This document shows positions 34,990 through 43,436 of a DNA stretch of 64,000 bases, one piece after another. The DNA is taken from contig CAWUID010000005.1 of NCBI GenBank assembly GCA_963922315.1, forward strand, positions 1 through 64,000, in the 5' to 3' direction. The notes beneath the pieces were generated by a model. The model made no database searches. It was not told the origin of the DNA and saw nothing but the letters and a program-made list of their open reading frames with translations. Numbering within the stretch: position 1 is the first letter of the stretch; each line of letters begins with the position of its first letter. The DNA is from JAHDBG01 sp963922315 (GTDB lineage: Bacteria > Pseudomonadota > Gammaproteobacteria > Chromatiales > Chromatiaceae). The position numbers and the translations under genes were made by a program.

Positions 34990-37653
34990 ATGCGTTATAC
35001 CAGCGCTGCGATTCGTGCGGCTTTTCTTGATTTTTTTGCTCAGCATCAGCATCAGCAATTACCTTCTGGTTCACTTGTCCCGGATGATACCGATACCAGT
35101 CTGTTATTTACGAATGCTGGCATGGTACCGTTCAAAAGCGTTTTTCTGGGTCAGGTTGCGCCATCTGATGTGCGTGTGACCACGGCACAGCGTTGTGTTC
35201 GGGCTGGTGGTAAGCATAACGATCTGGACCAGGTGGGGTATACAGCCCGACATCACACGTTTTTTGAGATGCTGGGTAATTTCAGCTTTGGTGATTATTT
35301 TAAGCGTGAAGCGATTCAGTTCGCGTGGCAGTTTTTAACACAAGTATTGCAGCTACCGCCGGAAAAGCTTTGGGTGACAGTCTATCAGTCAGATGATGAA
35401 GCGGCTGCTATCTGGCTGGATGAAATGGGTGTGGATACCGCTCGTTTCAGTCGTATTGGTGATAAATCAGCTGACCAGCCGTATGTCAGTGATAATTTCT
35501 GGTCGATGGGGGATACAGGCCCTTGTGGTCCCTGTTCGGAAATTTTTTATGACCATGGACCAGACATTCCAGGTGGCCCGCCAGGAACGCCGGAAGAGGA
35601 CGGTGACCGGTATATTGAGTTGTGGAACCTGGTGTTCATGCAATATAACCGGGATGCAGCCGGTCAACTGACACCCTTACCAAAGCCATCGGTGGATACC
35701 GGCATGGGGCTGGAGCGGTTAGCGGCTGTACTCCAGGGAGTGCATTCTAATTATGAGACAGATCTGTTTCAGGCCTTGATTCAGGCAGCTGCCGCTGCGA
35801 CGGATACCCGGGATTTACAAGCAAAATCGTTGCGGGTGATTGCTGACCATATTCGTTCAGCTGCCTTTATGGTGGTTGATGGAGTATTACCTGCCAATGA
35901 GGGTCGGGGTTATGTATTACGTCGGATTATTCGGCGAGCAGTGCGACATGGTTACCAGTTGGGGCAACAGCAACTGTTTTTTCATACTCTGGTCGATGCC
36001 TTAGATCAGCAGATGGGAGATGCGTATCCGGAACTGCGTCAGGCAAAGACGCAGGTGATGCAGGTGCTGGAGTCAGAAGAGACGCGGTTTGCTGAAACCC
36101 TGAGCCAGGGAATGCGGATGCTGGACGAAGTTATCAACGACTTGTCAGGCCATCAGGTTCCGGGCGAGGTATGTTTTAAGCTATATGACACCTATGGTTT
36201 TCCGCTGGATTTAACGGCTGACATAGCGCGTGAGCAGGGCCTGAGTGTGGATGCAGCAGGCTTTGAGCAGGCGATGGCGGCACAACAAGCGCGTGGCCGG
36301 GCTGCCAGCCGGTTTGCAGCAGAGCAATCCGGGCGATTGCCGGTCTCCGGAAAAACGGATTTTGTCGGTTATGATCACCTGACTGACAGAGCGACGGTGG
36401 TTGCACTGTTTTGCGATGGTGCGGCAGTGGATGTGCTGCTGCCAAGTCAGTCAGGTGCCATAGTGCTGGATAAGACAGTGTTGTATGCTGAATCTGGTGG
36501 TCAGGTGGGTGATACTGGGCTTCTGGCTGAGGGCGAAAATTGTTTCAGGGTGCATAATACGCAGAAACAAGGTGATGTGATTGTACACATCGGGCGACAG
36601 CAAACAGGCTGTCTGCGTTTAGGCGAGATGGTGCAGGTAACAACAGATGCAGCCCTCAGACAGCAGATTACACTGAATCATTCGGCGACCCACTTGCTAC
36701 ATGCTGCCTTGCGCCAGATACTGGGCTCACAAGTGCAACAACAGGGTTCGCTGGTGACAGCACAGCGGCTGCGTTTTGACTTTTCTTATACCGCACCGCT
36801 TTCCACCGAACAAATAGAGGCAGTTGAACAACTGGTTAATGCACATATTCGCCAGAATCATCTGGTTGAGACCCGTCTGATGGCGTTGGAAGATGCACAG
36901 GCGAGTGGTGCACTGGCATTATTTGGCGAGAAATATGCAGCGCAAGTCAGAGTGTTGCGCATGGGAGATTTTTCCACTGAATTATGTGGTGGTACCCATG
37001 TCCGGGCGACTGGTGATATTGGTTTATGTAAAATTATTGCAGAAACTGGTGTGGCTGCCGGGGTGCGGCGGATTGAAGCCTTAACCGGTGAAGAAGCGTT
37101 GCGTTGGGTGACACAAAGCACAAGTTACCTGACAGAACTCGGTGAACAGCTACATTGTACCTGGTCTGAATTACCGGCGAAGTTGGGCAGGGTATTATCG
37201 GAACAAAAACAACTGCATAAGACGATTCAGGCATTGCAGGCCGAATCAGTGGCTAAGGTTGGTATGGCACTGGCTAGCCAAGTGGTAGAAGTAGCAGGTA
37301 TTAAGGTATTATCTGCTAAAGTACCGTCTGCAGATAAAAAATCGTTACGTGGCCTATTGGATCAATTGCAGCGTCAACTGGTACCGTCGGTCATTATGCT
37401 GGCGACCGTATCCGCCGGGAAGGTACAGTTGTTTGTTGCAGTCAGCCAGACATTGCAGGCAGATTATCCGGCACATGTGCTGCTGCAACAGGCAGCAGTG
37501 TTGGTGAATGGCAAGGGTGGGGGACGTGCAGATCGTGCGCAGGCGGGTGGTACCAATCCATCTGGTCTGACTGAAGCGCTGGCTCTGGTGTCCGATTGGG
37601 TATCCGTACGTGCTCAGAACAAGTCAGATTTCAAAGTTGATTCAGGAGAATAA
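34990..37653 (+). CDS. alaS: Alanyl-tRNA synthetase
   Basis: A class II synthetase of 887 residues with the usual order: catalytic domain (FLDFFAQHQHQQLPSGSLVP, TFFEMLGNFSFGDYFK, GMGLERLAAVLQG), editing domain with zinc site (NHSATHLLHAALRQ, ELCGGTHVRATGDIG), and C-Ala domain ending with GGGRADRAQAGG. It is complete. Its last codons carry the Shine-Dalgarno (AGGAGAA) of the lipase gene. Confidence 0.98.
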   Translation: MRYTSAAIRAAFLDFFAQHQHQQLPSGSLVPDDTDTSLLFTNAGMVPFKSVFLGQVAPSDVRVTTAQRCVRAGGKHNDLDQVGYTARHHTFFEMLGNFSFGDYFKREAIQFAWQFLTQVLQLPPEKLWVTVYQSDDEAAAIWLDEMGVDTARFSRIGDKSADQPYVSDNFWSMGDTGPCGPCSEIFYDHGPDIPGGPPGTPEEDGDRYIELWNLVFMQYNRDAAGQLTPLPKPSVDTGMGLERLAAVLQGVHSNYETDLFQALIQAAAAATDTRDLQAKSLRVIADHIRSAAFMVVDGVLPANEGRGYVLRRIIRRAVRHGYQLGQQQLFFHTLVDALDQQMGDAYPELRQAKTQVMQVLESEETRFAETLSQGMRMLDEVINDLSGHQVPGEVCFKLYDTYGFPLDLTADIAREQGLSVDAAGFEQAMAAQQARGRAASRFAAEQSGRLPVSGKTDFVGYDHLTDRATVVALFCDGAAVDVLLPSQSGAIVLDKTVLYAESGGQVGDTGLLAEGENCFRVHNTQKQGDVIVHIGRQQTGCLRLGEMVQVTTDAALRQQITLNHSATHLLHAALRQILGSQVQQQGSLVTAQRLRFDFSYTAPLSTEQIEAVEQLVNAHIRQNHLVETRLMALEDAQASGALALFGEKYAAQVRVLRMGDFSTELCGGTHVRATGDIGLCKIIAETGVAAGVRRIEALTGEEALRWVTQSTSYLTELGEQLHCTWSELPAKLGRVLSEQKQLHKTIQALQAESVAKVGMALASQVVEVAGIKVLSAKVPSADKKSLRGLLDQLQRQLVPSVIMLATVSAGKVQLFVAVSQTLQADYPAHVLLQQAAVLVNGKGGGRADRAQAGGTNPSGLTEALALVSDWVSVRAQNKSDFKVDSGE

Positions 37654-37657
37654 TATT

Positions 37658-38728
37658 ATGACATCTATCATTTGTGAGACCTCTGAAGCTGAGAAAAAAA
37701 CTCAGGCATTGCTGAGTAAACAGATACCACATCATCGTCAGGCTTATAGTGACCGGACAGCCTGGTTGATGGCGTGTTTGTCAGAGCTGTCTTATTTGCG
37801 GTTTAATCCGATCTTTGCTGATGATGGTAAAGATAAATTGCTGACTAAGCTGATGTCGCTGGTACATTCTGAAAAGCATGAAATGCTTAATAAGTTTATT
37901 GACCGGATGGTGTACGATCACGAGGCAGAAAAGCAGAAATTGGTTGCCGGGTTGAAAGACTTAAATATGAGTCTGGTTGAAACCTTTGATCAGAAAGGTA
38001 CACAGGCAATTCTGGTTCGTTGTGATCATTTCATTGCACTGGCATTTCGGGGAACTGAGCCAGCTGAAGTACGTGATCTGATCGCAGATGGCAATATTGC
38101 AACGACACCTTGTGATCATGAAGGTAAGGTGCATACCGGTTTTTCTGATGCCTATGAAGCGGTGAGCGAACAAATCCAGACAATGTTGAACCGGGATGAT
38201 GATCTGGCAGATAAACCATTGTTTATTACCGGACATAGTCTGGGTGGTGCACTGGCGACTCTGGCAACAAAAAGATTGACTCATCGGGGCGGGATTGCTG
38301 CCTGTTATACCTTCGGGTCACCCAGAGTTGGCAACAGTGCCTGGGTCGGGCAGATGCGCATGCCAGTCTATCGTGTTGTGAATGCGGCTGATTTTGTGAC
38401 GATTCTGCCACCCAGCGGAGTACTGATCAGTGCTTTGGGTGGCGTTGCGCAATTTGTGCCGAAATTTGGTACGCAGATGAAAAAGTGGATCAGTGGTTTC
38501 GGCGGTTACCTGCATTGTGGCAATATGCGTTATCTGACCAACTGTCGTCAGGGTGATTATACTGATGTGCAACTGTTATATTCAGTGGATCTGCCATATC
38601 GTATCAAAGGCTTGATAGCGAACCAGATGACCCGCTGGAATCGTACGAAAAAGACCCTGGCTGATCATTCAATCAGCATTTATCGCAAAAAATTATCTTT
38701 GATTGCATCACGAAGGAACAATCTGTAG
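37658..38728 (+). CDS. Class 3 lipase family protein
   Basis: A 356-residue alpha/beta hydrolase of the fungal-type lipase (class 3) family. The nucleophile elbow is GHSLGG with Ser194. Asp245 (NAADFVTILPP) and His286 (YLHCGNM) complete a plausible triad. RGTEPAEVRDLIADGNI is the oxyanion-side motif. There is no signal peptide, so it is probably cytoplasmic. The start ATG 37658 has AGGAGAA 7 nt upstream within the alaS end. The substrate is unknown. Confidence 0.88.
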   Translation: MTSIICETSEAEKKTQALLSKQIPHHRQAYSDRTAWLMACLSELSYLRFNPIFADDGKDKLLTKLMSLVHSEKHEMLNKFIDRMVYDHEAEKQKLVAGLKDLNMSLVETFDQKGTQAILVRCDHFIALAFRGTEPAEVRDLIADGNIATTPCDHEGKVHTGFSDAYEAVSEQIQTMLNRDDDLADKPLFITGHSLGGALATLATKRLTHRGGIAACYTFGSPRVGNSAWVGQMRMPVYRVVNAADFVTILPPSGVLISALGGVAQFVPKFGTQMKKWISGFGGYLHCGNMRYLTNCRQGDYTDVQLLYSVDLPYRIKGLIANQMTRWNRTKKTLADHSISIYRKKLSLIASRRNNL

Positions 38729-38778
38729 TTGATTTTCTTATAGTTCTCCTGATTCTTATTATAATTCTTTAGCTGATT

Positions 38779-38805
38779 GCAGCCTTGTAATTCTGGCAAG
38801 GCTGC
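38779..38805. terminator. Perfect hairpin between convergent genes
   Basis: A perfect 9-bp stem, GCAGCCTTG with CAAGGCTGC, and a 9-nt loop, located between the lipase gene and the convergent small gene at 38828. No T-run follows on either strand, so a bidirectional terminator role is only likely from position. Confidence 0.45.
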
Positions 38806-38827
38806 TGATCCCATACCGGGTGATGAG

Positions 38828-39088
38828 TTAACGATATTTTACACCTAACTCATTCATTATTTTGCGTAAAGAGTCTGTGGCGCCTTGTCGAATCCGGTAC
38901 ATGCTTCTGATTTTTTTACCATAATCTTCCACAGTATCACTTTCATTAATGCATTCCAGTGCTTCAATTAATGCGGTTACTTTGCCCTTCAGAACTTTAT
39001 CAACTTTTTCGTTACTCGCACCGATATAAGGAATATATTTGTAAATCTCAGATTCAATCAGTTTTCGAACAGAATTTAAGTCGCTCAT
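38828..39088 (-). CDS. Hypothetical protein, 86 aa
   Basis: An 86-residue, highly charged, mostly helical protein (KLIESEIYKYIPYIGASNE, then ALIEALECINESDTVEDYGKK). The start ATG 39088 has AAGGA about 9 nt upstream, supporting expression. I do not recognise a family. It follows the broken fdxA gene in the same direction with an 18-bp gap. Confidence 0.6.
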   Translation of the reverse strand: MSDLNSVRKLIESEIYKYIPYIGASNEKVDKVLKGKVTALIEALECINESDTVEDYGKKIRSMYRIRQGATDSLRKIMNELGVKYR

Positions 39089-39106
39089 TATTAGTATCCT
39101 TGTTGA

Positions 39107-39397
39107 TTAGTACCTTAGTGACGCTGCTTTGGCGTCTGCTGTTGGCAATGGATCTTTTCGACTGGTAATATTTGAAGCGTTTTCGGCTTCATTTGCATTA
39201 AACTGTATGAAGTTATCCAAGGCATCACAGTCCGACAAAATCGCTTCTACAGGGCATTCAGGTTCACATGCCCCACAATCAATACATTCCTCTGGATGTA
39301 TCACAAGCTGGGATGCTGTTTCATAAAAACAATCAACTGGGTAAACCTCAACACAGTCAGTATATTTACACTGATCGCAGTTATCAGTAACCCCCTG
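39107..39397 (-). pseudogene. fdxA: Ferredoxin FdxA, body separated from its start by an IS
   Basis: This encodes nearly all of a seven-iron-type bacterial ferredoxin: NCDQCKYTDCVEVYPVDCFYE, HPEECIDCGACEPECPVEAI (each cut short here) and the family tail DNFIQFNANEAENASNITSRKD. The native start codons lie 1.7 kb away, across the IS element, at 41065-41088. In addition, the cysteine that should precede PVDC (VEVCPVDC in homologues) is Tyr (TAC for TGC), removing a [4Fe-4S] ligand. A frame from inside the IS (39478) reads into it, but would give a foreign N-terminus. Confidence 0.82.
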
Positions 39398-39466
39398 TGT
39401 CAGGATAGATGACCGCTGGCTTAGTGAGAGAGCCCACCGCCAGGGGGCGGCCAAAAGGAGCCCATA

Positions 39467-39985
39467 ATGGCCAGACAAAGTCAGGCATTTAAAGAACAGA
39501 TTGTGCAGAAGCTACTGATGCCGAATGCGCAGTCAGTCGTGGACGTCAGCCGGGAAACCGGGATAGCGCAATCCACCTTGTATCGCTGGAAAAGCGATTA
39601 TCAAGGCACGACGGGCCACGCCTCTGCTACTACCGGGTCGGATACGAAGAATCCGGAATGCTGGAGTGGCCAGGAGAAACTGGCGGTGGTGATTGCCACT
39701 GCGGGTTTGAACGAGCACGAACGTTCTGCGTACTGCCGCGAAAAAGGCCTGTATGTTGAGCAGATTACCCGCTGGAAGGCACAAGCTGCTGAAGGCTGCA
39801 ATGGAGCAGGCTTGTCATCGGCGTCACAACGACAAGAGCTGCGTCAGCTGAAACAACAAGCTCGTGAAGCCGAAAAAGAGATCCGGCGTAAAGAAAAAGC
39901 GCTGGCTGAAACAGCGGCTTTATTGGTGTTGAAAAAAAAAGCCCAGGCACTCTGGGGGACAGCGAGGCCGCCTGACTCCCTCTGA
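39467..39985 (+). CDS. IS3-family transposase OrfA
   Basis: A 172-residue protein with an N-terminal helix-turn-helix (FKEQIVQKLL..., VVDVSRETGIAQSTLYRWK), a second one (LNEHERSAYCREKGLYVEQITRWKAQ, cut here) and a C-terminal leucine-zipper-like coiled coil (RQELRQLKQQAREAEKEIRR). AAGGAGCCC lies upstream of the start. Near its end is a run of nine As (39932-39940), a likely slippage site for making the OrfAB fusion. Confidence 0.88.
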   Translation: MARQSQAFKEQIVQKLLMPNAQSVVDVSRETGIAQSTLYRWKSDYQGTTGHASATTGSDTKNPECWSGQEKLAVVIATAGLNEHERSAYCREKGLYVEQITRWKAQAAEGCNGAGLSSASQRQELRQLKQQAREAEKEIRRKEKALAETAALLVLKKKAQALWGTARPPDSL

Positions 39986-40025
39986 CCAGCGCCAGCTGGC
40001 GATCACCCTGATTCAGGAAGCGGTC

Positions 40026-41021
40026 TTGGCTGGCGCACGTCAACACAAGGCCTGTGAAGTGTTAGGTATCAGTACCCGAACCTACCGCCGCTGGCAAGAT
40101 CAGCAGCGTCGCCTGGAGACCCTGACAGATCAACGCCAGTCGGTTCCCAGAGCACCGGCGAATCGCCTCACAGAAGGTGAACGGCAACAGATCATTGCGG
40201 TTTGCAATCAGCCAGACTACCAGGATTCACCCCCATCACAGATCGTGCCCAGGCTGGCCGATGCCGACCAGTATCTGGCGTCAGAATCGACGTTTTACCG
40301 GATACTCAAAGCTGCAGAACAACTGCACCACAGAGGGCGGGCTAAGTCTCCGAAAACCGTCGTTAAACCGAAGGGATACCGAGCCACTGGCCCGAATCAG
40401 GTCTACACCTGGGATATCACGTATCTGGCCACCACCGTGAAAGGCCGCTTCTATTATCTGTATCTGGTCGAAGACATCTTCAGCCGGAAGATGGTGGGCT
40501 GGGAAGTCCACGACAAAGAAAGTGCCGATCATGCCAGTCAGCTGATAGATCAGATTGCCTTGCGTGAAGGGCATACACCAGTACAAGTGCTGCACTCAGA
40601 CAACGGCAGCCCGATGAAAGGGGCGACTATGCTGGCAACCTTGCAACGACTGGGCATTGTTCCGTCGTTCAGCCGACCCAGCGTCAGCAACGACAACCCT
40701 TACTCAGAAAGCTTATTTCGCACCCTCAAATATGCCCCGAAACACCCCATCAGGCCGTTTGAAGGACTGGCGGATGCCCGGCAGTGGGTCGCTGATTTAG
40801 CCACCTGGTACAACGGCGAGCACCGCCATAGCGGCATCCGTTTTGTGACGCCGAACCAGAGACATCAGGGCGAAGACCAGGCGATTCTGCAACGGCGACA
40901 CGAGCTCTACCTTGAGGCCCGGCAGAAAAATCCGCAGCGCTGGGCTGGCAATATCAGAGACTGGCGTTACACCGAATCTGTCTGGCTGAACCCGCCTAAG
41001 GATGTCCGCGCTCAGACCTGA
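40026..41021 (+). CDS. IS3-family transposase OrfB, DDE integrase domain
   Basis: The catalytic half of the transposase, 331 residues from the TTG at 40026; the frame is open back to 39933, right at the A9 run. It has HTH_21-like sequence (ACEVLGISTRTYRRW) and the rve core with the DDE triad: Asp in YTWDITYLA, Asp in LHSDNGSPMKG, Glu in DNPYSESLFRTLKY. The product is probably made as OrfAB by slippage. OrfB is +1 (or -2) relative to OrfA. Confidence 0.88.
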   Translation: MAGARQHKACEVLGISTRTYRRWQDQQRRLETLTDQRQSVPRAPANRLTEGERQQIIAVCNQPDYQDSPPSQIVPRLADADQYLASESTFYRILKAAEQLHHRGRAKSPKTVVKPKGYRATGPNQVYTWDITYLATTVKGRFYYLYLVEDIFSRKMVGWEVHDKESADHASQLIDQIALREGHTPVQVLHSDNGSPMKGATMLATLQRLGIVPSFSRPSVSNDNPYSESLFRTLKYAPKHPIRPFEGLADARQWVADLATWYNGEHRHSGIRFVTPNQRHQGEDQAILQRRHELYLEARQKNPQRWAGNIRDWRYTESVWLNPPKDVRAQT

Positions 41022-41064
41022 TATTCTCATTTCAATTTGAGAAGCGCGGTCATCTTTCTTGACA

Positions 41065-41088
41065 ACTACCGGTAACAACATAAGTCAT
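41065..41088 (-). pseudogene. fdxA: Detached 5' end of fdxA
   Basis: On the minus strand from ATG 41088 the sequence reads M-T-Y-V-V-T, the standard FdxA N-terminus, then runs into the IS end. AGGAG sits 8 nt upstream. This is the native start and ribosome site of the ferredoxin whose body is at 39107-39397. A promoter would be expected in the AT-rich 41089-41171. Confidence 0.72.
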
Positions 41089-41171
41089 TTTTTAGCTCCT
41101 TTTAAAATCAAATTTTAGTTTATTTCATGAACCTATTTTTATTCTGCAGGTAGACAAAAAAGGTATTTTGA

Positions 41172-42299
41172 TTATAAATAGATACTCTGATCTATATCAA
41201 TCAAGCCACTCCAGTTATACGTCAGGTCTTTACTAAATGCGAGTGCTTTGAAGCGTTCACCCATCATGGTGGGTAGAGTAAATTGTTTGACCGCAGCGAG
41301 CAGCGTGGCTTCGTCCTGAGGGTGTGCTTGCAATGCCTGTGGCAATAGTTCAGGCAGGCCGGTATTCAGCAGAAATTTTGCCTGAGTGGTAAAACCAGCC
41401 AATTGTAATCCGGCATCCGCTCCGGCATGAGCTAAATCACTGAAGTTGACATGGGCGGTGATATCCTGCTGCCCGATTCGTTGGTACGGGTCTGTATTCG
41501 CCTGATGGCGGTGGTAACACATGAGTGTGCCACTTGCGCGTTCCGGGTGGTAATACTCGGCGGCAGTGTAGCCGTAATCTATCAGGAGCAGCGCGCCTTG
41601 CAGCATATGCTCTGTGACCGCGTTGAGCCAGGGAGCAAGGCGCAGGTTGATTTCGGTCTGATAGCCAGTAGGTAATGATTCAGTCGGGATTTTCCGGACT
41701 GCCTGTGCCAGTCCCGGGCTGTGCAGCGGGCCTGAGACTGGCTCAAAACGGCCTTGTTGCCAGGTGACAAACTCTTCCAACCACTCCGTCCCGGTATAGT
41801 GCACCCGGTGTACCGGCAGTGCATCCAGTAGCTCATTGGCTAATATGATGCCACGCCAGTTGGTTGTCGGCAGGCGATCCAGCCAGGTGACACGCGGCAT
41901 CAGATCCGGTATGGTCTGTTGCAGGTATGCGTGTTGCTGTGCCCGCAGATCCGGGCTGGTGTCCAGAATCAGGTAACGTTCAGGTAGCTGATCCAGCGTG
42001 TGCAGGTGACGTAACAGGCTGGCGGCCAGGCGACCAGTTCCGGCGCCGAATTCGAGCAGATTACCTTGCCCGATGACTGCCAGTAATTCGGCACATTGGT
42101 TAGCCAGGCACTGGCCGAACAGGGGAGAGATATCGGGTGCGGTGACAAAGTCGCCGTCTGCGCCTAGTTTGCGGCGGCCATTCACATAATAGCCGGTGCC
42201 CGGCGCATACAGCGCCAGTTGCATGAATTGATCGAACGGTAATTGTCCGCCGGACTGCCGGATGGCGGTACGGATGACAGATTCGGGTGTGGCTGGCAT
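41172..42299 (-). CDS. MidA/NDUFAF7-family SAM-dependent methyltransferase
   Basis: A 375-residue protein of COG1565. Visible are the N-terminal IRQSGGQLPFDQFMQLALY, GYYVNGRRKLGADGDFVTAP, the SAM site LLEFGAGTGRLAASLL and NELLDALPVHRV. In mitochondria the family methylates an arginine in complex I; bacterial targets are not established. It starts on the ribD stop (TGATG, 1-nt overlap), forming the glyA-ribD-midA operon. Confidence 0.88.
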   Translation of the reverse strand: MPATPESVIRTAIRQSGGQLPFDQFMQLALYAPGTGYYVNGRRKLGADGDFVTAPDISPLFGQCLANQCAELLAVIGQGNLLEFGAGTGRLAASLLRHLHTLDQLPERYLILDTSPDLRAQQHAYLQQTIPDLMPRVTWLDRLPTTNWRGIILANELLDALPVHRVHYTGTEWLEEFVTWQQGRFEPVSGPLHSPGLAQAVRKIPTESLPTGYQTEINLRLAPWLNAVTEHMLQGALLLIDYGYTAAEYYHPERASGTLMCYHRHQANTDPYQRIGQQDITAHVNFSDLAHAGADAGLQLAGFTTQAKFLLNTGLPELLPQALQAHPQDEATLLAAVKQFTLPTMMGERFKALAFSKDLTYNWSGLIDIDQSIYL

Positions 42300-43435
42300 C
42301 AGGAGGTAGGTGTGACAGGTTGAGGGCGCAGGGTCAGACGCAGATCCGGGCCAATCGACTGTGTCTCAATCAACTGCAAAGACAGGCGTTGTGCCAGTTG
42401 TTGCAGGCCCGGTAAAGTGACCAGGCCACGTGCCTGATCTCCGAGCAGGCAGGGTGCCAGATAGACGATCAGTTCGTCCACGATTCCGGCTTGCAGGGCG
42501 CTACCGGCAAGGGTTGGCCCGCATTCAATCAGGATGGTATTCAGTTCGCGTTCGGTCAGGTGTGGAATCAGATGCGGGAGGGAGAGACGGTTGTCAGATA
42601 GGGGTAAGCTGATGATGTCGGCCCCGGTATTTTGCAGTGCCTGGCATCGTTCGGTGGGAATAGTCGGGCTGGTGACAATCAGGGTCTGACCTGGCAAGCG
42701 CAACATCTTTGCTTGTGTCGGCATTCGTGTCTGGCTGTCGAGCACAATCCGCAGGGGTTGGCGATGATGGTCGGTCGGGATGTCGTTCAATTCATCGGGA
42801 CGAACAGTCAGTGCCGGATCGTCGGCAAGTACGGTGCCGATACCGGTCATGATCGCTGAACTAGCTGCCCGCAATCGCTGTACATCCGCTCGTGCGGCCG
42901 GGCTGGTGATCCACTGGCTTTCACCGTTGGCCATCGCGGTGCGTCCGTCCAGGCTCATAGCGAGCTTCAGACGAATCAGTGGCTTCCCCAGCTTCATGCG
43001 CTGGATAAAGCCAGGGTTCAGGGCATGGGCTTCTGTCTCCAGCAAGCCAACCCGGGTTGGAATACCAGCAGCCCGCAGCGTAGCGATGCCCTGTCCGGCA
43101 ACTTGTGGATTCGGATCCTGCATCGCGACGACGACATCTTGTACGCCAGCAGCAATCAGCGCTTGGGTGCAGGGTGGTGTTCGTCCCTGGTGGCAACAGG
43201 GCTCCAGTGTGACATATAGGGTCGAGCTTTGTGCTTGCTTGCCTGCAGCACTTAATGCATGGCGTTCGGCGTGAGGCTCGCCAGCACGCTGGTGATAGCC
43301 AGTGCCAATGATGGCCTGATTTTTGACCAGAACGGCACCAACGCATGGATTCGGGTCGGTCGTGTATCGACCCTGTTCAGCCTGTTGCAACGCGATCGCC
43401 ATAAACTGACGATCTGCTGCTGAAAAGGCTGACAT
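42299..43435 (-). CDS. ribD: Bifunctional riboflavin deaminase/reductase RibD
   Basis: RibD deaminates and then reduces the pyrimidine intermediate of riboflavin synthesis. The 378-residue protein starts at ATG 43435. The deaminase domain holds the zinc motifs PHAERHA and PCCHQGRTPPC. The reductase domain begins near RLKLAMSLDGRTAMANGESQWITS and ends in SIGPDLRLTLRP. glyA is 1 bp upstream. nrdR, usual between glyA and ribD, is missing here, as are the later rib genes. No FMN riboswitch is visible. Confidence 0.94.
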   Translation of the reverse strand: MSAFSAADRQFMAIALQQAEQGRYTTDPNPCVGAVLVKNQAIIGTGYHQRAGEPHAERHALSAAGKQAQSSTLYVTLEPCCHQGRTPPCTQALIAAGVQDVVVAMQDPNPQVAGQGIATLRAAGIPTRVGLLETEAHALNPGFIQRMKLGKPLIRLKLAMSLDGRTAMANGESQWITSPAARADVQRLRAASSAIMTGIGTVLADDPALTVRPDELNDIPTDHHRQPLRIVLDSQTRMPTQAKMLRLPGQTLIVTSPTIPTERCQALQNTGADIISLPLSDNRLSLPHLIPHLTERELNTILIECGPTLAGSALQAGIVDELIVYLAPCLLGDQARGLVTLPGLQQLAQRLSLQLIETQSIGPDLRLTLRPQPVTPTS

Positions 43436-43436
43436 G

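Larger units (their letters stand above)
39398..41064 (+). mobile_element. IS3-family insertion sequence
   Basis: The ends are 19-bp inverted repeats with two mismatches: TGTCAGGATAGATGACCGC at 39398-39416 and its partner at 41046-41064 (TGTCAAGAAAGATGACCGC on the minus strand). It carries orfA and orfB of the IS3 plan. I see no clean target-site duplication. It interrupts fdxA. Both transposase frames look intact, so it may be active. Confidence 0.88.

Noticed and set aside
34835..35179. Plus-strand frame across the MITE and alaS start
   Set aside because: It reads MITE sequence and then the wrong frame of alaS.
39107..39478. A complete 123-residue ferredoxin gene starting inside the IS
   Set aside because: The first 29 residues are translated from the reverse strand of the IS end; the native start was found on the other side of the element.
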